From Clostridia bacterium (GTDB taxonomy: Bacteria > Bacillota > Clostridia > Christensenellales > UBA1242), in the NCBI GenBank assembly GCA_017408305.1, contig JAFQUU010000008.1:1-7023 (forward strand): 7,023 bases of DNA. The letters are read 5' to 3'. The position numbers and the translations under genes were made by a program. Below, in pieces: positions 1 through 5,846 of this stretch (its first letter is position 1; each line of letters opens with the position of its first letter). Below the pieces are notes generated by a model, which saw nothing but the letters and a program-made list of their open reading frames with translations, had not been told where the DNA came from and searched no databases.

Positions 1-131
1 TCATCAAACTCAACAAAGTCGCCAACAAAAATGCCATTAGATTTTAGTTTTTTTTGTGCAGTGCAAACAAAAGTTTGGTTGCTTTCCACCCAAAACTTGT
101 TTGCTTGTTTTTTTGTCACAAGACCTTTCAT
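1..131 (-). CDS. rsgA: Ribosome small-subunit-dependent GTPase A, N-terminal fragment
   Basis: Only the first 43 codons are present; the gene continues beyond the left edge. The peptide begins MKGLVTKKQANKFWVE and ends with GIFVGDFVEF. This is the layout of the N-terminal OB-fold of RsgA (YloQ/YjeQ): a short MKG-type start, an aromatic strand, a C-x-A-(Q/R)-(K/G) strand and a closing VGDxVxF strand. The family is a circularly permuted GTPase that binds 30S subunits and assists late maturation; the GTPase and zinc domains lie outside the window. The ATG overlaps the fmt stop as ATGA (128-131). GAGGTG inside the fmt tail (143-148) can serve as ribosome binding site, with an 11-nt spacer. The gene is therefore probably translationally coupled to fmt as the last visible gene of the priA operon. 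The call rests on a short segment, so another OB-fold protein cannot be fully excluded. Confidence 0.72.
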   Translation of the reverse strand, partial: MKGLVTKKQANKFWVESNQTFVCTAQKKLKSNGIFVGDFVEFD

Positions 132-1051
132 ACCCTAGCCCCCACCTCTATTTTTTTGCCATTTAAAAAATCTTTGGCAAGCATTTTTTTGCCGTTTGGT
201 GCTTGAATAGTAACAATTTCAACAAAATCATCTTGTGCTTTAATAACAAGACCAGTTTTTGCACCTGCAAGTGCAATTTGCCCATATTGAAAACCTTGGT
301 TTTCCATTTTTACAACTTTTGCCTCAAACACTTTAAATTTTTGGCCATCAAGTTCAAAAAATGCCACGGGGTTTGGGTTATACGCACGCACTTTGTTTAC
401 GATATTTTGGGCAGTGTCTGCAAAATCCAGTTTTGCGTTTTCTTTGGTCAGCATTTTGGTAAATGTGGCATTTTGGTGGTCTTGGCTTTTCCAAACTGCT
501 GTGCCATTTTCAATGCTTTCAAGTGCCTCGCAAAGTGCATCTGCACCTAAATCTGCCATTTTGGCAAAAAGGGTAGAAGAGTTGTCTTCTGGCAAGATGT
601 CTATGGTTTTTTGAAGAATCACATCGCCAGTGTCCACGCCTTTTTCCATTTTCATAACGCTTACACCTGTTTGGGTTAAGCCTTCTAAAATTGCAGTTTG
701 AATTGGGCTTGGGCCACGAAGGGCAGGAAGAAGTGAACCATGAAGATTTATTGGCAGGGCAATACTTAAAATTTCTTCGCTTAAAATTTGCCCAAACGCC
801 ACCAAAACAAGTGCATCAGGTTTTAGGGCTTTTAAGTCCTGAACGCCCTCTTTTGAAATGCTTTCATACTGCAAAACTTTTAAACCCTTACTTTTTGCAA
901 AGGTTTTTACTGGGCTTTCGGTAAGTTTATTACCCCTGCCTGTTGGTTTATCTGGATTGGTTACAACTGCCAAAATATTGTGGCCTTTTTCATAAAGTTT
1001 TTCAAGACAAACCTTGGCAATTTCGGGAGTTCCTAAAAAAACAATATTCAT
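128..1051 (-). CDS. fmt: Methionyl-tRNA formyltransferase
   Basis: The enzyme transfers a formyl group from 10-formyl-tetrahydrofolate to initiator Met-tRNA in the cytosol. Its 307 residues fit the family (about 310). The N-terminal formyltransferase domain (about 1-190) opens with MNIVFLGTPE and carries the catalytic signature INLHGSLLP (101-109), with the N102, H104 and D140 triad that matches N106/H108/D144 of the E. coli enzyme; D140 sits in GVDTGD. The C-terminal domain (about 200-305) contains FTKMLTKENAKLDF and VRAYNPNPVAF, the tRNA-binding OB-fold typical of Fmt. The start is supported by AGGTGA at 1056-1061, which overlaps the def stop codon, 4 nt before the ATG. It lies 8 bp after def and overlaps rsgA by 4 bp. 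Nothing looks broken. An alternative such as another formyltransferase is unlikely given the def neighbour. Confidence 0.97.
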   Translation of the reverse strand: MNIVFLGTPEIAKVCLEKLYEKGHNILAVVTNPDKPTGRGNKLTESPVKTFAKSKGLKVLQYESISKEGVQDLKALKPDALVLVAFGQILSEEILSIALPINLHGSLLPALRGPSPIQTAILEGLTQTGVSVMKMEKGVDTGDVILQKTIDILPEDNSSTLFAKMADLGADALCEALESIENGTAVWKSQDHQNATFTKMLTKENAKLDFADTAQNIVNKVRAYNPNPVAFFELDGQKFKVFEAKVVKMENQGFQYGQIALAGAKTGLVIKAQDDFVEIVTIQAPNGKKMLAKDFLNGKKIEVGARV

Positions 1052-1059
1052 ATTTTCAC

Positions 1060-1509
1060 CTAACTTTTTTTCTTCATTTTGTCAACAAAAAGTATGCCGT
1101 TTAGGTGGTCAACCTCGTGGCAAACGCACCTTGCAAAAAGGTCTTCGCCGGTGATAACCATAAAAAAGCCATAACGGTCTTGAAACCTAACTGTTATTTC
1201 TTTTGGCCTTGCAACAATGCCATGAGTGCTAGGCACACTTAAACAGCCTTCTTCATCATCAATGGTTTCTGTGCTCTCTTCAATGATTTCTGGGTTTATC
1301 ATCTCAAACTTTGCACCATTAACTTCCATAACAACAATTTGCTTAAGTATTCCAACTTGTGGTCCGGCAAGCCCCATACCGTTGTTTTTGTTCATTGTTT
1401 CAAACATGTCTTCAAGAAGCACCCAAAGGTTTTCATCAAACTTTTCAACCTTTTTACATTTTTTTCTTAAAGTTTCGTCTCCCATTTTTACAACATTTCT
1501 TAGTGCCAT
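1060..1509 (-). CDS. def: Peptide deformylase
   Basis: This metalloenzyme removes the formyl group from the N-terminal Met of nascent proteins, the step that completes the cycle opened by Fmt. All three family motifs are visible in 149 residues: GMGLAGPQVG (44-53), EGCLSVP (87-93, metal ligand C89) and HEVDHLNG (131-138, ligands H131 and H135, catalytic E132). The length fits a compact bacterial PDF. One small departure is Gly at position 49 in motif 1, where most enzymes have GLAAPQ. The start MALRNVV is preceded by AAGGAGA at 1521-1527 with an 11-nt spacer, and 23 bp separate it from priA. The stop is TAG and overlaps the fmt ribosome binding site, so def and fmt are probably translationally coupled. 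Confidence 0.97.
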   Translation of the reverse strand: MALRNVVKMGDETLRKKCKKVEKFDENLWVLLEDMFETMNKNNGMGLAGPQVGILKQIVVMEVNGAKFEMINPEIIEESTETIDDEEGCLSVPSTHGIVARPKEITVRFQDRYGFFMVITGEDLFARCVCHEVDHLNGILFVDKMKKKS

Positions 1510-1520
1510 AATATATATTT

Positions 1521-1527
1521 TCTCCTT
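1521..1527 (-). promoter_or_regulatory. Ribosome binding site of def
   Basis: The minus strand reads AAGGAGA, a full match to the anti-Shine-Dalgarno sequence. It lies in the 23-bp gap after the priA stop and 11 nt before the def ATG, a slightly long spacer made only of A and T. It supports 1509 as the def start and independent translation initiation inside the operon. Confidence 0.8.
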
Positions 1528-1532
1528 ATTTT

Positions 1533-3734
1533 TTAAGCCAAACTGCTTGGGTTGATTTCAACAAAAATTTGGCATTTGCCATCTTGGTGAATATTCACAG
1601 TTTGGTAAATTTTTTTCATTATATCATCTTTAATCTGTTTTGTAAACCTGATAAGCACCTGAAAGCGATATTTGTTTTTAAGCCTAGTGAAAGGGCTTGC
1701 CATTGCATTTAAAAACACAATGTTTTCTCCAAACTCTTCTTTTAGGGGTTTTAGGGCTTCAAAAATATTTTTTGTCTTCTGATATGCAACTTCTTCTTTT
1801 TCGTGAGAGATAAGCAGTCTTACAATTACAGCGTACGGTGGAAAGTTAGTGGTTTCCCTAACGCTTATTTCTTGGTCAAAAAAAGCCTCATAATTTTTGT
1901 TTGCAACAAACCTATAAACAAAATGTTTTGGGTTAAACGTTTGCAAAAACACTTTGCCACCACCACTTTTTCTGCCTGCACGCCCACTAACTTGAGTGAT
2001 TAGTTGAAAAGTGCGTTCTGCACTTTTATAGTCTGTTTGATAAAGTGTTTGGTCGGCATCTAAAACCCCAACAACTTCAACATTGTCAAAGTCATGCCCT
2101 TTGGCAAGCATTTGTGTGCCAACCAATATGGCTGGGCTTTCGGCCTTAAACGCTTCAAGCACTTTTTGGTGGCCGTTTTTGCCACTTGTTGTATCGTTGT
2201 CCATGCGAAAGACTGGCACAGACGGAAAAAGTTTTTTAATTTCATCAACCACTTTTTGTGTGCCGATTGCCCCTTGGCGTATATGCACACTTTTACAGTT
2301 TGGGCAGGCTGTCAGTGTGCGATATTTTTTGCCACAAAAATGGCACTTTAAGACATCGCCCTCTTTGTGATAAACAAGTGGTGCATCGCAGTCTGTACAT
2401 TTTGGGATATACCCACACTCCATGCATCTTAAGAAAGAAGTGTAGCCCCTACGGTTTATAAAAAGTATTGTTTGTTTATTGCTTTTAATGGCCTCGCTTA
2501 TCGCAGAAAGAAGTGGCATAGAAAATATGCTGTCGTTGCCACGGGCAATTTCGTTTCTCATGTCAACAATTGTGGTTTCTGGCAGTGGTGCTTCATGCAC
2601 CCTGTTTGGCATACGAAGAAGCATATATTCGCCACTTACAGTTTTTTCAAATGTTTCAATGCTTGGGGTTGCACTGCCAAGCACAAGTGGGCAATTGTTA
2701 TATTTTGCCCGAAAAAGTGCAATGTCTTCAGTGCGATACCTTGGGTTTGTTTCGCTGTTATAAGAGTTTTCGTGCTGTTCATCAATCAAAATCAGCCCAA
2801 CATTTTTAAGTGGTGCAAAAATTGCACTTCTTGCACCAACAACAACGCGTGCCTCGCCATTTTCAATGCGTTTCCACTCATCAAATCTTTCGCCAACTGA
2901 AAGCCCACTGTGAAGCACTGCAACCTTTTGCCCAAACCTGCTTTCCAAAAGTGCAAACACTTGTGGCGTAAGCCCAATTTCTGGCACAAGAAGGATTGCA
3001 GTTTTGCCCCTTTCAAGTGCTTTTTCAATAGAATTTAAATAAACCTCGGTTTTGCCACTGCCGGTAACGCCAAACAAAACATAGGTTTGCCTTAAAAACT
3101 TTGTTATGTTTTCGACTGCGAATGCTTGGTCTGGGTTCAGGGCAACTTTCTTTTGCTGATTAGTTTTAAGGGCAAGGGGTTTTCGCCTCTCGGTTTCTTC
3201 AAAAACTTCCACAAAACCTTTTTTGACAAGCGTTGAAACAGCACTTGTGCCAAAGTTTTTTTCAAGTTCAACTTTTTTTTGAGATGCAAGTTTTAAAGAA
3301 TTTATCACATCTTTTTGTTTTTGGCTTTTTGATGGCAGAGAAGTTATATATTCTTCAAGTCCTTCTGCCCCAGTTAGTTTACACATTAAAATGTGTTTTT
3401 CTTTTGCAGTTTCGTTTCTAACTTCCCTTGAAATACACAGCCTAAGTGCGTCCACCCACTTGATGTTGTACTCTTCTACCATAAAAGCACAAAGTTCAAG
3501 CATTTCAGGAAGTATGCTTCCACCTTCTTTAATTGCCAAAACTTCCTTTAGGGCGTGGTGAGTTGAAGGCGAGTTTTTGATTGATAAAACATACCCCAAA
3601 ATTTTTCTTGGGCCAAAAGGCACAAGCACCCTTGCACCTTCAAAAACCCCTAGATTTTCTGGGATAATATACTCAAACACTTTGTCAACAGCACTATTTG
3701 CCACATCAACAATAACTTCTGCAATCATTGTCAT
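1533..3734 (-). CDS. priA: Primosomal protein N' (PriA replication-restart helicase)
   Basis: PriA is a 3'-5' DNA helicase that recognises abandoned forks and reloads the replicative helicase. The 733 residues match the family length. In order: the 3'-DNA-binding domain (about 4-105, with FGPRKILGYV at 40-49); Walker A GVTGSGKT (222-229); Walker B IDEQH (317-321); GSATPS (353-358); eight zinc-binding cysteines in four CxxC pairs (437/440, 446/449, 464/467, 477/480); motif V GTQMLAKGHDF (539-549); motif VI QVSGRAGR (581-588); and the C-terminal domain with NFPPYA (630-635). Most PriA proteins read DEEH, while this one reads DEQH. Two Met codons, 1 and 3, could start it. An in-frame TAA just upstream excludes a longer form, and neither Met has a classical ribosome binding site. 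It is the first gene of the leftward operon, diverging from the unknown gene at 3808. Confidence 0.97.
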   Translation of the reverse strand: MTMIAEVIVDVANSAVDKVFEYIIPENLGVFEGARVLVPFGPRKILGYVLSIKNSPSTHHALKEVLAIKEGGSILPEMLELCAFMVEEYNIKWVDALRLCISREVRNETAKEKHILMCKLTGAEGLEEYITSLPSKSQKQKDVINSLKLASQKKVELEKNFGTSAVSTLVKKGFVEVFEETERRKPLALKTNQQKKVALNPDQAFAVENITKFLRQTYVLFGVTGSGKTEVYLNSIEKALERGKTAILLVPEIGLTPQVFALLESRFGQKVAVLHSGLSVGERFDEWKRIENGEARVVVGARSAIFAPLKNVGLILIDEQHENSYNSETNPRYRTEDIALFRAKYNNCPLVLGSATPSIETFEKTVSGEYMLLRMPNRVHEAPLPETTIVDMRNEIARGNDSIFSMPLLSAISEAIKSNKQTILFINRRGYTSFLRCMECGYIPKCTDCDAPLVYHKEGDVLKCHFCGKKYRTLTACPNCKSVHIRQGAIGTQKVVDEIKKLFPSVPVFRMDNDTTSGKNGHQKVLEAFKAESPAILVGTQMLAKGHDFDNVEVVGVLDADQTLYQTDYKSAERTFQLITQVSGRAGRKSGGGKVFLQTFNPKHFVYRFVANKNYEAFFDQEISVRETTNFPPYAVIVRLLISHEKEEVAYQKTKNIFEALKPLKEEFGENIVFLNAMASPFTRLKNKYRFQVLIRFTKQIKDDIMKKIYQTVNIHQDGKCQIFVEINPSSLA

Positions 3735-3745
3735 AATGTTAGCAT
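3731..3745 (-). other. Possible four-codon upstream ORF coupled to priA
   Basis: On the minus strand ATG CTA ACA TTA TGA precedes priA, and its TGA overlaps the priA ATG as ATGA (3731-3734). A GGGGG run (3752-3756) sits 6 nt before this small ORF and could act as a weak Shine-Dalgarno site with one G-U pair. priA itself has no good site of its own, so coupling from this minicistron would explain how it is translated. The layout is seen directly; the function is inferred. A four-codon ORF can easily arise by chance. Confidence 0.25.
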
Positions 3746-3807
3746 TTTATGCCCCCAAAAGTCAAGTCTAAAGTCATAAACCGAAGACTGTAAGAATAAA
3801 TTAGGGT
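3735..3807. promoter_or_regulatory. Divergent intergenic region between priA and the unknown gene
   Basis: These 73 bp must hold leftward and rightward promoters if both flanking genes start here. For priA, the minus strand offers TTTAGA (3767-3772) and TAAAAT (3744-3749) with a 17-bp spacer; this would start transcription only a few bases before the ATG. For the rightward gene, the best guess is an extended -10-like TGTAAGAAT (3789-3797) with no convincing -35. The matches are modest, and both imply very short or absent leaders. No operator-like palindrome was recognised. Confidence 0.35.
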
Positions 3808-4713
3808 ATGAAGATTTTGCTTTATTCAAAAGAAAAAGTGCAGGTTGAAACGCTTGGTCAAAAATCCTTTCTTAGTTTTTCAAAACCCTTAGAACTTCAA
3901 AAAAATCAACTTGTTTATATTCTGCCTTGCACAGAAAACGCCTTGCCGTTTTGCTTTTACGCTGGGCAAGAAAACAAGTTTGTAAAACACACCGAGTTCA
4001 ATGATTTTATTTTTGCAGAGATAATTTCTTTTCCAAAAGTCTTCGAAGGCAAGTTTTTTGCTGCAAAGTCAATTTCTGGTGGCAGTGCAAATGTTATTGG
4101 TAGTCCCTATAAATTTAATATTAACTTAAAAAAAACAACCTACACTTTTGATTTGCCAGACAACCTAGAGGACATAAATTTTTTCGAAAACAAAAATGCT
4201 GTTGTTTTGTCGGCAGGTCTTAACAATCAAAACTATGTTGTGGTATTCCATAAGGCATCAAAAAAGTTTAAATGCTTTATAGGGAGCGTTGAGGTTAGCG
4301 AAAACACCATTGAAGCAGTGCTTCCAAAAAACACGCTTGCAGGGCATGGCGTAAAGGTAAGTGTTGACCTTTCAAAAGACTCTATGCAACTTGTTCAAAG
4401 TGATGGCGTGTATATTGGCGGTTGCCCCAAAGCCGTGCCACCATTTTTGGTGCATATTGCTTTTTTTGAGGCAGTGCGTGAAAAAGATGTGGCACTTGCC
4501 AAAACTTATGTGGAAGAAACGCTTGCAGAAAGGCTTGACGAAGATACGCTAGAGGAGTTTTTTGGGGAGTTTGACCAAATCAAAGTGCTTTCTCAAAACA
4601 ATGAGGTTTTGGTGGCACTTGTAAAAAACAAAACAAACACATGGGCAATTGGCAGACTGTTTCAACTTAAACTTTCTGGTGGCATGATACTTGATATCGG
4701 GGAAAAAGATTAA
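3808..4713 (+). CDS. Conserved-looking cytosolic protein of unknown function
   Basis: I do not recognise this 301-residue protein. It has no signal peptide, no membrane segment and no nucleotide-binding or metal motif. Residues 1-210 look beta-rich, with alternating hydrophobic and polar strands (KILLYSKEK, QLVYILPC, NYVVVFHK, KFKCFIGSVEV) and a glycine-rich turn ISGGSANVIGSPY (89-101). Residues 213-255 are predicted helical and acidic (FFEAVREKDVALAKTYVEE onward, then EEFFGEF), followed by short strands to the end. The helix-then-strands pattern of the C-terminal part resembles an NTF2-like fold, but this is only an inference from pattern. The start is fixed by an in-frame TAG at 3802-3804 and the lack of another early Met. 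The only purine-rich site, AGGG, is too close to the ATG, so initiation may be leaderless. It is probably cotranscribed with the Myb-like gene 52 bp downstream. Codon use resembles its neighbours, so recent transfer is not indicated. Confidence 0.85.
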   Translation: MKILLYSKEKVQVETLGQKSFLSFSKPLELQKNQLVYILPCTENALPFCFYAGQENKFVKHTEFNDFIFAEIISFPKVFEGKFFAAKSISGGSANVIGSPYKFNINLKKTTYTFDLPDNLEDINFFENKNAVVLSAGLNNQNYVVVFHKASKKFKCFIGSVEVSENTIEAVLPKNTLAGHGVKVSVDLSKDSMQLVQSDGVYIGGCPKAVPPFLVHIAFFEAVREKDVALAKTYVEETLAERLDEDTLEEFFGEFDQIKVLSQNNEVLVALVKNKTNTWAIGRLFQLKLSGGMILDIGEKD

Positions 4714-4750
4714 ATGTATAAAATCACAAACATTGGCAAGAATTTTGGTC

Positions 4751-4756
4751 AAGGAG
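4751..4756 (+). promoter_or_regulatory. Ribosome binding site deciding the Myb-like gene start
   Basis: AAGGAG lies 9 nt before the ATG at 4766. This selects that codon over an in-frame ATG at 4691, which is 25 codons further upstream, lies inside the preceding gene and lacks such a site. Confidence 0.85.
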
Positions 4757-4765
4757 AAAATATTT

Positions 4766-5554
4766 ATGACAAAAAACCTTGCCTGGACAAAGGCAGAAAT
4801 TTGCAAACTTTTTGATATGGTTGAAAAATACAAAAAAAACAACAAACCACTTTTGTCTGCATTTGAAGATTTTGCAAATAGGTTTGCAAGAAAGCGTGGC
4901 AGTGTAAGAAATTTTTATTATTCACAAGTCAAAATGTTTGAGGCGTCCCCAAAACTTTGTAAAGAGTGGGGCATAAATCTTGAAAATCATAAAAAAAATC
5001 CTGTCAAACCTTTTTCTTTAGAAGAAGAGCAAAAAGTTATGATGCAGATTGAAAGTTTGGTGCAAAAAGGCCATTCTGTCAGGTTTGCGTGCAAAATGAT
5101 TTCTGATGGCGATGTAACCAAAATGCTTAGGTTTCAAAACAAATATCACGCGTTACATGCAAAAAAATCACCCCCAACAAATGTTGTGTTTATGCCACAA
5201 AAAAAACAGGCACTTTCGGAAGGTGAAATTTCAAGCCTTGTGCTTGGGCTTGTAAAACTTGTTAAAAAAACAGCAGAGGAAAAAGCAGAAGAAAACCTGA
5301 AGAACAAAATCCTTTCTGCAAATTTTGAACTTAGAAAGTCTATAAAAGCCCTTGCAGACAAACAGCGTGAGGTTGAACTTTTAAGGAAGAATTTTGAAAT
5401 TCTAACCACAGAAAAACAAAAGATTGAAGAGGAAATAAAAACCCTAAGATGTCAAAATGTTGAACTTTTAAAACTGCAAGAAACCCAAGAAAAAATGTCC
5501 AGTTTAAAGGATTATGTCAAAAAACTTTCACAAAACCCTGCCATCAAAACCTAA
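4766..5554 (+). CDS. Myb/SANT-like DNA-binding protein with C-terminal coiled coil (RsfA-like)
   Basis: The 262-residue protein begins MTKNLAWTKAEICKLFDMVE. Residues 7-58 form a Myb/SANT-like helical unit: a leading Trp, an LLSAFEDFANRFARKRG middle, then SVRNFYY (46-52) in the recognition-helix position. This resembles the N-terminus of RsfA-type prespore regulators of Bacillus. Residues 83-131 look like a second helical DNA-binding unit, with FSLEEEQ, then GHSVRFACK and DVTKMLRFQNKY. Residues about 165-256 are rich in Lys, Glu and Leu with heptad-like spacing and should form a long coiled coil for oligomerisation. The likely role is transcription regulator or chromosome-binding protein; the target is unknown. 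RsfA itself acts in the forespore, but a sporulation role here is only a family-based guess. It follows the unknown gene by 52 bp and precedes the rpoB promoter region, so it could act on that region or on its own operon. Confidence 0.78.
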   Translation: MTKNLAWTKAEICKLFDMVEKYKKNNKPLLSAFEDFANRFARKRGSVRNFYYSQVKMFEASPKLCKEWGINLENHKKNPVKPFSLEEEQKVMMQIESLVQKGHSVRFACKMISDGDVTKMLRFQNKYHALHAKKSPPTNVVFMPQKKQALSEGEISSLVLGLVKLVKKTAEEKAEENLKNKILSANFELRKSIKALADKQREVELLRKNFEILTTEKQKIEEEIKTLRCQNVELLKLQETQEKMSSLKDYVKKLSQNPAIKT

Positions 5555-5570
5555 AAACTTGTTTTTTTGC

Positions 5571-5600
5571 TTGACATAGGCTTTGAGGCTCGTTAATAAT
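5571..5600 (+). promoter_or_regulatory. Possible upstream sigma-A promoter (P1)
   Basis: A perfect -35 TTGACA (5571-5576) is followed after 18 bp by AATAAT (5595-5600), which matches five of six positions of the -10 consensus. Transcription would start near 5607 and meet a terminator-like hairpin within about 20 nt. P1 therefore could be weak, could give a short RNA, or could be an attenuated second promoter of rpoB. It begins 17 bp after the stop of the Myb-like gene. Confidence 0.45.
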
Positions 5601-5624
5601 AGATATAAATAGAAGCGTTTTTTC

Positions 5625-5655
5625 GCAAAAACAGGTGTTTTTGCTTACTTTTTTT
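5625..5655 (+). terminator. Intrinsic terminator-like hairpin
   Basis: GCAAAAAC (5625-5632) and GTTTTTGC (5637-5644) form a perfect 8-bp stem around an AGGT loop. They are followed by TTAC and seven T residues (5649-5655). The stem is A/U-rich in its middle, so termination may be partial. It probably ends transcripts of the unknown gene and Myb-like gene pair, and it insulates the stronger rpoB promoter downstream. A competing hairpin, GTTTTT (5617-5622) with AAAAAC (5627-5632), uses the same bases. Confidence 0.6.
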
Positions 5656-5662
5656 GTCTTTT

Positions 5663-5703
5663 AAAAAAAATATCTTGACATTAAAAATGGTTTGTGATAT
5701 ATT
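5663..5703 (+). promoter_or_regulatory. Main rpoB promoter (P2) with A-tract
   Basis: TTGACA (5675-5680), a 17-bp spacer and TATATT (5698-5703) match six of six and five of six consensus positions. A TG at 5695-5696 one base before the -10 gives an extended -10 element. Eight A residues (5663-5670) just upstream resemble an UP element. This is the strongest promoter in the window, as expected for an RNA polymerase gene. The predicted start near 5710 leaves a leader of about 137 nt before rpoB. Confidence 0.8.
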
Positions 5704-5770
5704 ATTCTTGGAATTTTTGTATATCGTGAAAAGTGGTTTTAGTTTGTTAAAAAATTAATCAATCATATAG

Positions 5771-5814
5771 ACGCAAGTTTTTGCAGGCCAAAGGCCTGTA
5801 ATGCTTGTGTTTTT
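5771..5814 (+). other. Two-tier hairpin with T-run in the rpoB leader (candidate attenuator or processing site)
   Basis: An outer stem pairs ACGCAAG (5771-5777) with CTTGTGT (5804-5810), including one G-U. After a small internal loop, an inner stem pairs TTGCAGGCC (5781-5789) with GGCCTGTAA (5793-5801), with one G-U, around an AAA loop. Five T residues (5810-5814) follow. The shape is that of a weak intrinsic terminator or attenuator, but CGC interrupts the T-run. It could instead be an RNase III site or a protein-binding leader. It ends 32 nt before the rpoB start and leaves the ribosome binding site free. I do not recognise it as any named riboswitch. Confidence 0.55.
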
Positions 5815-5835
5815 CGCTTTATATACACTTCGCTT

Positions 5836-5842
5836 AAGGAGA
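5836..5842 (+). promoter_or_regulatory. Ribosome binding site of rpoB
   Basis: AAGGAGA ends 4 nt before the ATG at 5847 and is a full anti-Shine-Dalgarno match, consistent with a highly translated gene. It confirms the start chosen for rpoB. Confidence 0.85.
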
Positions 5843-5846
5843 TATT

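Noticed and set aside
203..924. Plus-strand reading frames opposite fmt
   Set aside because: Antisense shadows of a complete, conserved fmt gene with no recognisable protein features.
2083..2900. Several plus-strand reading frames of 60-142 codons opposite priA
   Set aside because: They lie antisense to a priA gene with all motifs intact, are rich in Cys, Phe and His as mirror frames of this codon bias tend to be, and show no domain.
3736..3765. TTGACT with TAACAT as a priA promoter
   Set aside because: The spacing is acceptable, but transcription would start inside priA, downstream of both candidate start codons.
4691..4765. Longer N-terminus for the Myb-like protein
   Set aside because: The ATG at 4691 is inside the preceding gene and has no ribosome binding site; AAGGAG at 4751 points to 4766, where the conserved-looking N-terminus begins.
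4714..4815. 33-codon ORF starting right after the stop of the 3808 gene
   Set aside because: It has only a distant GGGG as possible ribosome binding site, overlaps the Myb-like gene start in another frame and shows no protein-like pattern.
5553..5568. Short AAAA/TTTT inverted repeat at the end of the Myb-like gene as terminator
   Set aside because: The stem has no stable G-C pairs; the hairpin at 5625-5644 is a better terminator.
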